From NCBI GenBank assembly GCA_002339675.1, contig DDKB01000016.1, positions 62,001 through 126,000 of the forward strand: DNA of 64,000 bases. Direction: 5' to 3'. This document shows positions 17,084 through 24,878 of this stretch, one piece after another (position 1 is the first letter of the stretch; every line of letters starts with the position of its first letter). Source of the DNA: Stutzerimonas stutzeri. GTDB taxonomy: Bacteria > Pseudomonadota > Gammaproteobacteria > Pseudomonadales > Pseudomonadaceae. Both the position numbers and the translations under genes were made by a program. The notes under the pieces are model-generated. The model did not search any database. It had not been told where the DNA came from and saw only the letters and a list, made by a program, of their open reading frames with translations.

Positions 17084-17215
17084 TCTTCTCGATGCCCCTT
17101 CTGATGCGATCGCCCGCATGCCACTGCCAGGCGATGCCTGCGCAAGGCTGCCCCGTCACGGGTCCCACAGCTAGATGTTTTGTTACGGGCCGTTGCGCGG
17201 CGTATTGGCCGCTGC

Positions 17216-17965
17216 TTAGTTGAAGCGATCGTTGGTCTGGTCCCGGCGCGCCTCGCGCTGGAGTTGGTAGACGAAGCGTTCGATCTGGCGCTGTGTCAGG
17301 CCGCTGATGCGGTAGAAGCGCATGCCGCAGAAGGTGAGGTCGAGTTTTTCGTCGTAGACGGTGTGGCGCAGTTCGGCTGCGGTGGTGATGGTGCCGAATG
17401 GCAACCTGGCGGTCAGCTGGTCGTACACCTGACCCGTCTGCAGTCGTGTCCGAACGTCGCCCGGCAGGCTGATCTTGCAACCCGTTGCGGACATGTCCAG
17501 CACCTTGCCGGCCATTGGGGTCTTGACTGTCTTGCCACTGAGTTCCGCTGCGATGGGTTGGTCGATCAGTGGCGCGCGGTAGGCGTTGCGTCGTTGGTGA
17601 TAGAGGATCTGCTCCGGGACGGGTATCCAATAGCAGCGCGCCTCATCGAGTTCTCCCAGATGTGCCGGGTGTTCGTTGTCCCAGGCGATCCGCACCCCTT
17701 CGTAATAACCTTCGACCTGAAAGGGCTCACCGGCCGCCATGAGACGTTCGCCGTCGCTGGGGATGAGCTCATCGAGGGCGAGCCAGCCTTTCTCCCGGTT
17801 AAGTTCGACAATAAAGGTCTGGTAGCGCTGGTTGCGTTCGGTGAAGCGGACCTGCAGCGGCGTGTGGTTGTCCAGCAGCGGGCGCAGGTTGGCATGTATC
17901 TCAACGGGCGTCTTAAGCGTTTGGGGGGGCTGGGGACCTTCATCCTCGGCAAAAGGATTAGACAC
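17216..17965 (-). CDS. flgZ: Flagellar brake PilZ protein (YcgR type)
   Basis: A 249-residue c-di-GMP effector with an N-terminal YcgR domain (about residues 1-110) and a C-terminal PilZ domain. The c-di-GMP-binding pattern is visible: QRRNAYRAP (RxxxR) and DMSATGC (D/NxSxxG). When c-di-GMP is high it binds the flagellar motor and slows swimming. It starts with GTG at 17965, with GGAG about 10 nt upstream. It lies after flgN in the flgMNZ order known from Pseudomonas. A possible separate sigma-70 promoter lies at 18003-18030. Confidence 0.9.
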   Translation of the reverse strand: MSNPFAEDEGPQPPQTLKTPVEIHANLRPLLDNHTPLQVRFTERNQRYQTFIVELNREKGWLALDELIPSDGERLMAAGEPFQVEGYYEGVRIAWDNEHPAHLGELDEARCYWIPVPEQILYHQRRNAYRAPLIDQPIAAELSGKTVKTPMAGKVLDMSATGCKISLPGDVRTRLQTGQVYDQLTARLPFGTITTAAELRHTVYDEKLDLTFCGMRFYRISGLTQRQIERFVYQLQREARRDQTNDRFN

Positions 17966-18002
17966 TTGGGTGGGCTCTCCGGCATCTCACGAAATCAGCG
18001 GG

Positions 18003-18030
18003 ATAATAGCACTTTGCCTTTATTTGGCAG
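18003..18030 (-). promoter_or_regulatory. Possible sigma-70 promoter of flgZ
   Basis: On the minus strand CTGCCA (18030-18025), 16 nt, then TATTAT (18008-18003), about 38 nt upstream of the flgZ GTG. The -35 matches 4/6. It would let flgZ be expressed apart from flgMN. Confidence 0.3.
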
Positions 18031-18039
18031 GCGCTGGTT

Positions 18040-18510
18040 TCAGGCCTGGCTGAGCGGGCGGTGCGTTGACGGACGTGCGGTAGCGCCACGACGGTCGTAG
18101 AGGTCCGGCGTCTGATTGCCGCCTTGGAGCACCTGCAGCAAGGTGCCGACAGCCGTGCGGTTGGCGCGGATCAGCTTGCCATTGCGCTCGTTGGCTGCCC
18201 GGCATGCCTCGAGTGTCGCTTCCAGTTCGGACGCCTGGGTGAGGATCGCCGGGCCGACGCTGGAGCGCTTCGCATACGCCTCGAGGCCGCTGCGGTCGGC
18301 ACTGAGTTGCGCGTCGGCCAGTGCCTGGCTGCGCAGGCTGCCATGCTGGGTCAGCAGGGCGAGCAGGGCCTGTTTCTGGCTCAGCAGCTGCTCGAGCTCG
18401 GCCAGGTTGCGCTCGGCCAAGGCCTGGTATTCGGCGTGGCTGAGCTCAAGAAGCTGACGGGCCGTGCCGATATCGTCGGTGAGCTGTTGGAGCGCTTCAG
18501 TGTCTTGCAT
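18040..18510 (-). CDS. flgN: Flagellar export chaperone FlgN
   Basis: A 156-residue mostly helical cytoplasmic protein with the FlgN pattern: a long N-terminal coiled coil (LLELSHAEYQALAERNLAE, LLSQKQALLALLTQHG) and a helical C terminus ending in a flexible Pro/Arg-rich tail. It chaperones the hook-associated proteins FlgK and FlgL, both encoded downstream in this window, to the export gate. It follows flgM by 39 nt and is probably transcribed from the FliA promoter upstream of flgM. Confidence 0.9.
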   Translation of the reverse strand: MQDTEALQQLTDDIGTARQLLELSHAEYQALAERNLAELEQLLSQKQALLALLTQHGSLRSQALADAQLSADRSGLEAYAKRSSVGPAILTQASELEATLEACRAANERNGKLIRANRTAVGTLLQVLQGGNQTPDLYDRRGATARPSTHRPLSQA

Positions 18511-18549
18511 AAGGGCCTCTAATGCGTCGACGCCCGGCTACCAGGCCGA

Positions 18550-18879
18550 TCAACGCTGATTTTCGAACGCCAACAGCTTGGATGCGACTCTCTGGCTGTC
18601 TACCTGGTAGCTGCCATCGGCAATGGCCTGCTTGATTTGTGCGACACGTTCCTGATTCACGACTGGCTGCTGGTTGAGCTTTTCAGTCGTCTGCTGCAGG
18701 CGCTGTGCTTCGGGGCTCAGCTGGACGTTGTCGTCGGAGGTGGAGCCGGCCGCTGGATTCGTCGTCGCCTCGGCTGCGGGTTGCTGCACGGAGGCGCGTT
18801 CTGTGCCTTGAACGTTGCTGCTACGCCCGGCGCTCGGCGAATTGACGGCGCTGTTGGGCCGATTGAAATCGATAACCAT
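18550..18879 (-). CDS. flgM: Anti-sigma-28 factor FlgM
   Basis: A 109-residue protein with a disordered N-terminal half and the conserved C-terminal FliA-binding region (DNVQLSPEAQRLQ, QPVVNQERVAQIKQAI, GSYQVDSQRVASKLLAFE). It holds sigma-28 inactive until the hook is finished and FlgM is exported. The start MVIDFNRPNSAV matches the family. A strong FliA promoter lies 37 nt upstream, giving negative feedback. flgN and flgZ follow on the same strand. Confidence 0.93.
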   Translation of the reverse strand: MVIDFNRPNSAVNSPSAGRSSNVQGTERASVQQPAAEATTNPAAGSTSDDNVQLSPEAQRLQQTTEKLNQQPVVNQERVAQIKQAIADGSYQVDSQRVASKLLAFENQR

Positions 18880-18915
18880 GATCGAAACCTCGAATAAGTC
18901 AGGACGCTTGCCTGC

Positions 18916-18942
18916 TTTTCGGCATAGGCAGAAGAAACTTTA
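18916..18942 (-). promoter_or_regulatory. FliA (sigma-28) promoter of flgMN
   Basis: On the minus strand TAAAGTTT (18942-18935), exactly 11 nt, then GCCGAAAA (18923-18916), against the consensus TAAAGTTT-N11-GCCGATAA. The flgM ATG is 37 nt beyond the -10. Confidence 0.85.
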
Positions 18943-18979
18943 GCCTTTTTTGACGCTGCTGGCGCTTGATCGGTCGCGA

Positions 18980-19732
18980 TCACATGGCGACCTCTACCTG
19001 GCCGGGTGCAGTTACTCGTGCCTTGATGGTCCGCCCAGATCGCTGGTTCTTGACTCGAATCTGCGCGCCCAGCGCACCGTCGGACAAGGCTTCGCCGGGC
19101 ATTCTGACATTGATCGTGGAATTTTTCGCGCTGATGACCACCTGGTCGCCTTTGCGGATCACTTCGGCGGCCGACAGATAAAGCGGTGTCAGCACTTGGT
19201 CGGGTTGTGCGCTGCGCGTCATTTTGCTGCCAATGGCCTGGTCCAGAGCGGTTAGATAGCCTTGGTTAAGAAGGCTGACGTCGCGTTCGGCAAGGGTGAC
19301 ATCGTCCGCGGCGACGAGGGCGTCCCGAGCTACCGGCCGTCGGGCAACGATTACCTGGCGGTAAAGGTGGACCTGGGCCGGGACGAACACCGACCACGGT
19401 GCGCTGCCTTCGCAACTGACCCGGACCGTGGTGCGGCCGACCGGTTGCGCCGGGCTTTCCAGCTTCGCCGACAAGGCCTGGTCGCAGGCGGCCAGACGCA
19501 GGCGTGGGTCGAGCCGATTGATTTCGATCTCGTAGCGGGCGTCGATTTGACTACGCTGCAAATAGTTGGCGACTTCCTGTTCAAGAAAGTCGCGGGTCGC
19601 GTCGATAAGCTGTTCGGGTCGTGTCACGCTTGCCGCCATCGCGAAAGCGCTCAGTCCGCAGAGGACGGGGAGCAGGATCGATAGGCAGAGCGCCTTGCGC
19701 GAACGTCGGAAAAAAGTCATCTGTTTGCTCAT
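18980..19732 (-). CDS. flgA: Flagellar basal body P-ring formation protein FlgA
   Basis: A protein of about 250 residues with a signal peptide (LCLSILLPVLCGLSAFAMA) and the C-terminal SAF-type domain of FlgA (ARRPVARDALVAADDVTLAE, GQVEVAM end). It is a periplasmic chaperone for assembly of FlgI into the P ring. The start is uncertain: TTG 19744, ATG 19732 and ATG 19720 are all in frame and none has a good ribosome-binding site. The predicted sigma-54 transcript would begin near 19733, making 19732 essentially leaderless and excluding 19744. 19732 is used here, with 19720 as a real alternative. Confidence 0.88.
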   Translation of the reverse strand: MSKQMTFFRRSRKALCLSILLPVLCGLSAFAMAASVTRPEQLIDATRDFLEQEVANYLQRSQIDARYEIEINRLDPRLRLAACDQALSAKLESPAQPVGRTTVRVSCEGSAPWSVFVPAQVHLYRQVIVARRPVARDALVAADDVTLAERDVSLLNQGYLTALDQAIGSKMTRSAQPDQVLTPLYLSAAEVIRKGDQVVISAKNSTINVRMPGEALSDGALGAQIRVKNQRSGRTIKARVTAPGQVEVAM

Positions 19733-19740
19733 GTCATGGT

Positions 19741-19766
19741 TCAAGCAAGGCGCGTGCCGCCGAACC
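19741..19766 (+). promoter_or_regulatory. Candidate FliA (sigma-28) promoter of cheVR
   Basis: TCAAGC (19741-19746), 12 nt, then GCCGAACC (19759-19766). The -10 core GCCGA and a TCAAG -35 fit Pseudomonas FliA sites; the spacing is about 1 nt shorter than in flgM. cheV starts about 48 nt downstream. The site overlaps the minus-strand sigma-54 promoter of flgA. Confidence 0.45.
19744..19759 (-). promoter_or_regulatory. Sigma-54 promoter of flgA
   Basis: Minus strand CGGCACG-CGCC-TTGCT, one mismatch from TGGCACG-N4-TTGCT, with the essential GG (-25/-24) and GC (-13/-12) in place. The predicted start of transcription is about 19733. FleQ-dependent flgA expression is known in P. aeruginosa. Confidence 0.7.
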
Positions 19767-19813
19767 GGCCACGTGACGTCCAGGTATCAAATCGCAAGCA
19801 AGAGGAAACTGGC

Positions 19814-20746
19814 ATGGCCGGAATATTGGATTCGGTTAACCAGCGCACACAGCTGGTCGGGCAGAATCGTCTGGAGCTGTTGTTGTTTCGGCTGGATGGA
19901 AAGCAGCTCTACGGCATCAATGTATTCAAGGTCAAGGAAGTCCTGCAGTGCCCCCGGTTGACGGTCATGCCGCGCTCGAGCCCCGTCGTGCGAGGGGTGG
20001 CGAATATCCGCGGCAACACGCTTTCGATTCTCGATCTGTCTCTGGCCACCGGCAAGGCGGCTCTGGACGACCTGCCGAACAGCTTCGCCATCATCGTCGA
20101 GTACAACACCAAGGTGCTCGGATTCCTGGTGCGTTCGGTCGAGCGGATCGTCAACATGAACTGGGAAGCCATATTGCCGCCGCCCAAAGGCGTCGGGAAT
20201 GACCACTACCTCACGGCAGTGACCCACGTCGACGGCCAGATGGTCGAGATCATCGACGTGGAAAAGGTGCTGGCCGAGGTCGCGCCGGTTTCCGAGCAGC
20301 TTTCAGTCGGGATTTCCGATGAAGAAACCAGCAGTAAGGCGGCCACCAGTCGGGTACTGATCGTCGACGACTCGTCCGTGGCGCGAAAGCAGATCATTCG
20401 TTGTCTACAAAATCTAGGGATCGAGGTGGTGGCGCAGAACGACGGCCGCCAGGCCCTCAACTACTTGCGCGGCTTGCTGGCCGAGGGTAAGCAGCCGTCG
20501 CGCGAGTTCGTGATGATGATTTCCGATATCGAAATGCCGGAAATGGACGGCTATACGTTGACGACCGAAGTGCGCCAGGATCCGGCGATGCGAGACATGC
20601 ACATTCTCCTGCATACTTCGCTTTCCGGCGTGTTCAACCAGAGCATGGTCAAGCGGGTCGGTGCGGACGATTTTCTCGCCAAGTTCCAGGCGGATGATCT
20701 GGCCAACCGGGTCATAGAACGGATCCGGACAACGGATAGGAAATGA
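19814..20746 (+). CDS. cheV: Chemotaxis protein CheV (CheW-receiver fusion)
   Basis: A 310-residue coupling protein: an N-terminal CheW domain (LELLLFRLDGKQLYGINVFK, RGVANIRGNTLSILDL) to about residue 160, and a C-terminal receiver domain (SRVLIVDDSSVARKQIIRC, phospho-acceptor Asp in MISDIEMPEMDGY). It links chemoreceptors to CheA and adapts through phosphorylation. ATG 19814 is chosen over the longer frame because AAGAGGAAAC precedes it and MAGILDSVNQRTQLVGQ matches the family. cheR follows after 37 nt. Confidence 0.95.
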   Translation: MAGILDSVNQRTQLVGQNRLELLLFRLDGKQLYGINVFKVKEVLQCPRLTVMPRSSPVVRGVANIRGNTLSILDLSLATGKAALDDLPNSFAIIVEYNTKVLGFLVRSVERIVNMNWEAILPPPKGVGNDHYLTAVTHVDGQMVEIIDVEKVLAEVAPVSEQLSVGISDEETSSKAATSRVLIVDDSSVARKQIIRCLQNLGIEVVAQNDGRQALNYLRGLLAEGKQPSREFVMMISDIEMPEMDGYTLTTEVRQDPAMRDMHILLHTSLSGVFNQSMVKRVGADDFLAKFQADDLANRVIERIRTTDRK

Positions 20747-20783
20747 GGCCGCGTCCTCTCAATTCGACTGGTGGGCAGTATTA

Positions 20784-21608
20784 GTGTCTGGTGATCCCGA
20801 TTTCGATCAGTTTCGCGTCTTTCTCGAAAAGACCTGCGGCATCCTGCTGGGCAACAACAAGCAGTACCTTGTGTCGAGCCGGCTGAACAAGCTGATGGAG
20901 CAGCAGGGCCTCAAGAGCCTCGGAGACCTGGTCAGGAAGATCCAGGCGCAGCCTCGCAGCGGGTTGCGCGAGCAGGTCGTCGATGCGATGACGACCAACG
21001 AAACCCTCTGGTTTCGTGACACCTACCCCTTCGAGGTGATGAAGGCGCGCGTGTTACCCGAGCTGCTCAAATCGACGGCGGGGCAGCGGCTGCGGATTTG
21101 GTCGGCCGCCTGTTCGTCCGGGCAGGAGCCGTACTCGCTGTCGATGATGGTCGATGAGTACGAGCGCAGCAGCCCGAGCCAGCCCAAGCTCGCGGTGCAG
21201 ATCGTCGCGACCGAGCTCTCCGGTGCGATGCTGGCGGCGAGCAAGGCGGCCGAATACGACAGCCTGGCTATCGCGCGCGGCCTGTCGAGCGAGCGCTTGC
21301 AACGTTATTTCGACCTCAAGGCGCCAGGCCGCTGGGCAGTCAAGCCGGCAATACGCAGCCGTGTCGAGTTCCGTGTGCAGAACCTCCTCGACAGCTACGC
21401 GGTGCTTGGCAAGTTCGATGTGGTGTTCTGCCGCAACGTCCTCATCTATTTTTCCGCCGACGTGAAGAAGGACATCCTCAAGCGTATCCACGCGACCCTG
21501 AAGCCCGGCGGCTATCTGTTTCTCGGCGCGTCCGAAGCCCTCAACGGCTTGCCCGAGCTCTACCAGATGGTGCAATGCAGCCCGGGCATCATCTACAAGG
21601 CGAAATAG
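20784..21608 (+). CDS. cheR: Chemotaxis protein methyltransferase CheR
   Basis: A 274-residue S-adenosylmethionine-dependent methyltransferase that methylates glutamates of chemoreceptors. It has the N-terminal CheR helical domain (FRVFLEKTCGILLGNNKQYL) and the SAM-binding domain (RIWSAACSSGQEPYSLSM, VVFCRNVLIYF, LKPGGYLFLGASEAL). The start is GTG 20784, with only a weak GGGCAG upstream, which suggests coupling to cheV. The pair is transcribed away from flgA and toward the flgB operon. Confidence 0.95.
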   Translation: MSGDPDFDQFRVFLEKTCGILLGNNKQYLVSSRLNKLMEQQGLKSLGDLVRKIQAQPRSGLREQVVDAMTTNETLWFRDTYPFEVMKARVLPELLKSTAGQRLRIWSAACSSGQEPYSLSMMVDEYERSSPSQPKLAVQIVATELSGAMLAASKAAEYDSLAIARGLSSERLQRYFDLKAPGRWAVKPAIRSRVEFRVQNLLDSYAVLGKFDVVFCRNVLIYFSADVKKDILKRIHATLKPGGYLFLGASEALNGLPELYQMVQCSPGIIYKAK

Positions 21609-21753
21609 CGGGTGGCCGGCGCGGGCCGAGCGGCGGAATTCCGTCGCCGCTGGCGGCCAGGGGTGGCAAATCGAGGGGAAAACCCTTGCCGCTTTTGACG
21701 CCTGATTGCCGCGGTGTCTCTACAAGGCCTTAAGAATCAGTAGTTTATTGAAA

Positions 21754-21769
21754 TGGCACGCGCTTTGCT
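21754..21769 (+). promoter_or_regulatory. Sigma-54 promoter of flgBCDE
   Basis: TGGCACG-CGCT-TTGCT, a perfect match to the sigma-54 consensus. The predicted transcription start is about 21780, 33 nt before the flgB ATG. Confidence 0.92.
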
Positions 21770-21812
21770 GAAGGTTTGCTACGCAGACTTGTATCCGGCA
21801 GAGGTCCAGATC

Positions 21813-22217
21813 ATGAGCATCAGTTTCGACAAGGCACTCGGCATTCACGAGAAAGCGCTCGGTTTTCGGGCGCAGCGTGCCGAAGTCCTGGCCAATAATA
21901 TCGCCAATGCCGACACGCCGAACTACAAGGCGCGGGACCTGGACTTCGGTTCGGTGCTGGCTGCGCAGAACAGTCGTCAGCAGGGCGGCTTCGGCCTGGC
22001 GACTACCAGCAGCCAGCATATCGCCGCCGAGGGTATGGAAATTGCCGATCCCGGTCTGCGGTTCCGTACGCCGGCGCACGCCTCGCTCGACCAGAATACC
22101 GTCGACGCCCAAGTAGAACAGGCGGCATACGCCGAGAATTCCATCGACTTCCAGGCCAGCTTTACCCTGCTCAACAGCAAGTTCAGGGGGCTGATGAGCG
22201 CCCTGCGCGGCGAATAA
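21813..22217 (+). CDS. flgB: Flagellar rod protein FlgB
   Basis: A 134-residue proximal rod subunit exported by the flagellar type III system. The family signature is intact: MSISFDKALGIHEKALGFRA, then VLANNIANADTPNYKARDLD, and a C-terminal helix ENSIDFQASFTLLNSKFRG. The start at 21813 matches the conserved N terminus and has GAGGTCC upstream. The longer open frame begins inside the sigma-54 promoter and cannot be the true start. First gene of flgBCDE. Confidence 0.95.
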   Translation: MSISFDKALGIHEKALGFRAQRAEVLANNIANADTPNYKARDLDFGSVLAAQNSRQQGGFGLATTSSQHIAAEGMEIADPGLRFRTPAHASLDQNTVDAQVEQAAYAENSIDFQASFTLLNSKFRGLMSALRGE

Positions 22218-22231
22218 CAGGAGCGAATCGC

Positions 22232-22675
22232 ATGTCCCTTGGCAACGTATTCAATATCGCCGGCAGCGGCATGAGTGCTCAGAGCACGCGTCTGAACACC
22301 ATTTCCAGCAATATCGCCAACGCCGAGACGGTCTCGTCCAGCGTCGACCAGACCTACCGTGCGCGTCATCCGGTATTCGCCACCATGCTGCAGCAGAGCA
22401 GCGGGCAGGCCGACCAGTCGCTGTTCGCCGAACAGGACCAGGCCGGCGTCGGTGTCCAGGTGCTCGGCGTGGTCGAAGATCAGAGCGAGCTGCAGGCGCG
22501 TTATGAGCCGAACCACCCAGCGGCGAATGCTGAAGGCTATGTGTACTACCCGAACGTCAATGTCGTCGAAGAAATGGCCGACATGATCTCGGCCAGCCGG
22601 TCGTTCCAGACCAATGCCGAGCTGATGAATACGGCCAAGACCATGCTGCAGAAAGTTTTGACCCTGGGTCAGTAA
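22232..22675 (+). CDS. flgC: Flagellar rod protein FlgC
   Basis: A 147-residue rod subunit: MSLGNVFNIAGSGMSAQSTR followed by ISSNIANAETVSSS, and the C-terminal NVNVVEEMADMISASRSFQTNAE helix that forms the D0 domain in axial proteins. CAGGAGCG precedes the ATG, 14 nt after flgB. It assembles on FlgB in the periplasmic rod. Confidence 0.96.
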   Translation: MSLGNVFNIAGSGMSAQSTRLNTISSNIANAETVSSSVDQTYRARHPVFATMLQQSSGQADQSLFAEQDQAGVGVQVLGVVEDQSELQARYEPNHPAANAEGYVYYPNVNVVEEMADMISASRSFQTNAELMNTAKTMLQKVLTLGQ

Positions 22676-22693
22676 TCCTTACAAGAGATGGCC

Positions 22694-23377
22694 ATGAGCA
22701 CGACAGGCGGCGTCAACGGTACCGGCTCGGTACTCGACCAGTACCAGATCAAGAACGACAGCGGGACGAAGAGCAACGAGCTCGGCAAGAACGAGTTCCT
22801 CGAGCTGCTCGTGACCCAGCTGAACAACCAGAACCCGCTGGAACCGCAGGAGAACGGCGAATTCATCGCCCAGCTCGCGCAGTTCAGCACCGTGGAAGGT
22901 GTCGACAAGCTCAACTCCAGCATGGAGAGCATGCTGTCGGGCTACCAGTCCTCACAGGCACTGCAGGCATCTTCGCTGGTGGGCCGCAAGGTGATCGTGC
23001 CGACCGACAAGGCCGTCGTGGATACCAGCGAAACCTTCAAGGCGAGTCTCGTACTGCCGACCACCAGCAGCAACGTCTCGGTCAACGTCTACGACAGCGC
23101 CGGGACGGTGGTGAACCGCATCAACATGGGCCAGCAACAGGCCGGCAACGTGTCGTTCATGTGGGACGGCAAGGATTCTGGCGGCAATACCTTGCCGCCT
23201 GGCACTTATCGCTTTGAAGCACAGGCAACTTACGAAGGCGAAACCAAGGGGCTTTACACCATGCTGCCCGCCAATGTGGACAGCGTTACGCTCGGACAAA
23301 ACGGCGGTGAGCTGATGCTCAACTTGGCCGGGGTGGGCAGCATCGGGCTGTCGCAAGTCCAGGTCATCGGTCAGTAA
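22694..23377 (+). CDS. flgD: Flagellar hook capping protein FlgD
   Basis: A 227-residue cap that guides hook polymerisation. The N-terminal export/oligomer region contains NELGKNEFLELLVTQLNNQN and AQLAQFSTVEGVDKL. The C-terminal Tudor/FnIII-like domains contain FMWDGKDSGGNTLPPGTYRF. There are two in-frame ATGs; 22694 is used because AAGAG sits 6 nt before it, while 22688 has no spacing. It lies between flgC and flgE. Confidence 0.95.
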   Translation: MSTTGGVNGTGSVLDQYQIKNDSGTKSNELGKNEFLELLVTQLNNQNPLEPQENGEFIAQLAQFSTVEGVDKLNSSMESMLSGYQSSQALQASSLVGRKVIVPTDKAVVDTSETFKASLVLPTTSSNVSVNVYDSAGTVVNRINMGQQQAGNVSFMWDGKDSGGNTLPPGTYRFEAQATYEGETKGLYTMLPANVDSVTLGQNGGELMLNLAGVGSIGLSQVQVIGQ

Positions 23378-23407
23378 CCGCCGGCGCGCCGGTCTCAGGA
23401 GTTAATC

Positions 23408-24688
23408 ATGTCGTTCAACATCGGCCTCAGCGGCATGCGTGCCGCCAGCAAAGACCTCAACGTCACCGGCAACAACATCGCCAACGCGGGCACGGCCGGC
23501 TTCAAGCAGTCGCGGGCGGAGTTCGCCGACGTCTATGCCTCGTCGGTGCTTGGCACTGGTAAGAACCCGCAGGGTAGCGGCGTGTTGCTGGCCAATGTGT
23601 CCCAACAGTTCAACCAGGGCAATATCAACTACACGCAGAACGCCCTCGACCTGGCGATCAACGGCAACGGCTTTTTCCAGGTGAGCAACAACGGGGCGCT
23701 CAGCTATACCCGCGCTGGGTATTTTGGGACCGACAAGGAAGGCAATCTGGTCGACAACTTCGGTTATCACCTGCAAGGGTATTCGGTCGATGGTAACGGC
23801 AATGTCCAGACCGGCCAGGTAAGTGACCTGAAGATCCAGACGGCCAGTCAGGAGCCTAAGGCGACGACCAAGGTCGCGCAGGGTTTTAACCTCAACTCGA
23901 CCAATACCCAGCCGATCAATACGCCATTCGATCCGGCCGATCCGCTAAGCTACAACTCGTCGACATCGACGAACATCTATGACGAGCAGGGTAACGCCCA
24001 CGTCATGACGCAGTACTTCGTCAAAACCGGGACGGCTAACACCTGGCAGATGAATGTGCTTATAGACGGGCGTAACCCCTCCGATCCCGTCAACAGCACT
24101 GCGCCGAACACGACCACGCTGGAATTCAGTCCGTCCGGCAGCCTGCTTACTCCGGCTAGTGGCAGCACGCCGATCGCCGGTTGGCAGCCAGCCGTGAAAA
24201 ATACGGACGGGACCTGGTCTCTAAACAATGCCGCTCCTGCAGCGGGCCTCGACGTCACTGTGGATATGCGTGGTTCAACCCAGTACGCCAGTGCATTCGC
24301 CGTCAACAGCGTCAGCCAGGACGGCTATACCACCGGCGAACTGGCCGGGCTCGAGATCAGCGAGTCGGGTGAGATATTCGCCCGCTATACCAACGGCCAG
24401 TCGAAGGTGCAGGGCCAGATCATCCTGGCCAACTTCGCCAACGTTCAGGGTCTTACGCCGGTCGGCAAGACCCAGTGGGTCCAGTCGTTCGAATCGGGCG
24501 AGCCGGTCCGCAACCCCCCCGGCAGCGGAACGCTCGGTTCGCTGCAAGCGGGCGCGCTGGAAGACTCGAACGTAGAAATCTCCGACCAACTGGTCAACCT
24601 GATCGTAGCGCAGCGCAATTACCAGGCGAACGCCAAGACCATCGAGACCGAAAGCGCGATCACCCAGACGATCATCAACTTGCGGTAA
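23408..24688 (+). CDS. flgE: Flagellar hook protein FlgE
   Basis: A 426-residue hook subunit with the D0 N terminus (MSFNIGLSGMRAASKDLNVT, GNNIANAGTAGFKQSRAEF), variable central domains and the C-terminal SNVEISDQLVNLIVAQRNYQ motif. CAGGAGTTAATC precedes the ATG. Two tandem hairpins downstream, the second a terminator, separate it from flgF. Confidence 0.96.
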   Translation: MSFNIGLSGMRAASKDLNVTGNNIANAGTAGFKQSRAEFADVYASSVLGTGKNPQGSGVLLANVSQQFNQGNINYTQNALDLAINGNGFFQVSNNGALSYTRAGYFGTDKEGNLVDNFGYHLQGYSVDGNGNVQTGQVSDLKIQTASQEPKATTKVAQGFNLNSTNTQPINTPFDPADPLSYNSSTSTNIYDEQGNAHVMTQYFVKTGTANTWQMNVLIDGRNPSDPVNSTAPNTTTLEFSPSGSLLTPASGSTPIAGWQPAVKNTDGTWSLNNAAPAAGLDVTVDMRGSTQYASAFAVNSVSQDGYTTGELAGLEISESGEIFARYTNGQSKVQGQIILANFANVQGLTPVGKTQWVQSFESGEPVRNPPGSGTLGSLQAGALEDSNVEISDQLVNLIVAQRNYQANAKTIETESAITQTIINLR

Positions 24689-24707
24689 CGCCAACCTGGC
24701 ACTGCGC

Positions 24708-24736
24708 GAAGCGGCGGGAAACTGCCGCTTCGTTTT
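24708..24736 (+). terminator. First hairpin after flgE
   Basis: GAAGCGGC-GGGAAACT-GCCGCTTC (8-bp stem) followed by GTTTT. It lies 20 nt after the flgE stop and just before a second terminator. Confidence 0.65.
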
Positions 24737-24739
24737 GAC

Positions 24740-24763
24740 AAGGCCCTTCGGGGTCTTTTTTTT
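24740..24763 (+). terminator. Intrinsic terminator after flgE
   Basis: AAGGCCC-TTCG-GGGTCTT stem (with one G-T pair) capped by a stable TTCG tetraloop and followed by a long T-run. It ends the flgBCDE transcript. Confidence 0.85.
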
Positions 24764-24811
24764 GCTTTGAATTTCCTTGTAATTCAAGCTGTTAACCTGC
24801 GTTGTGCTGCT

Positions 24812-24827
24812 TGGCATATGACTTGCT
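24812..24827 (+). promoter_or_regulatory. Sigma-54 promoter of flgFGHIJKL
   Basis: TGGCATA-TGAC-TTGCT: -24 GG and -12 GC are in place and 14 of 16 positions fit the usual TGGCACG-N4-TTGCW pattern. flgF begins 51 nt downstream. Confidence 0.8.
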
Positions 24828-24878
24828 AGTTTCGTTCCAAGAGTCAAGTCGGCGACGCTCGCCTGCAATGGAGGTTCC

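Noticed and set aside
19736..19813. Upstream extension of cheV to 19736
   Set aside because: The added 26 residues have no similarity to CheV, overlap the predicted promoters, and the ribosome-binding site is placed for ATG 19814.
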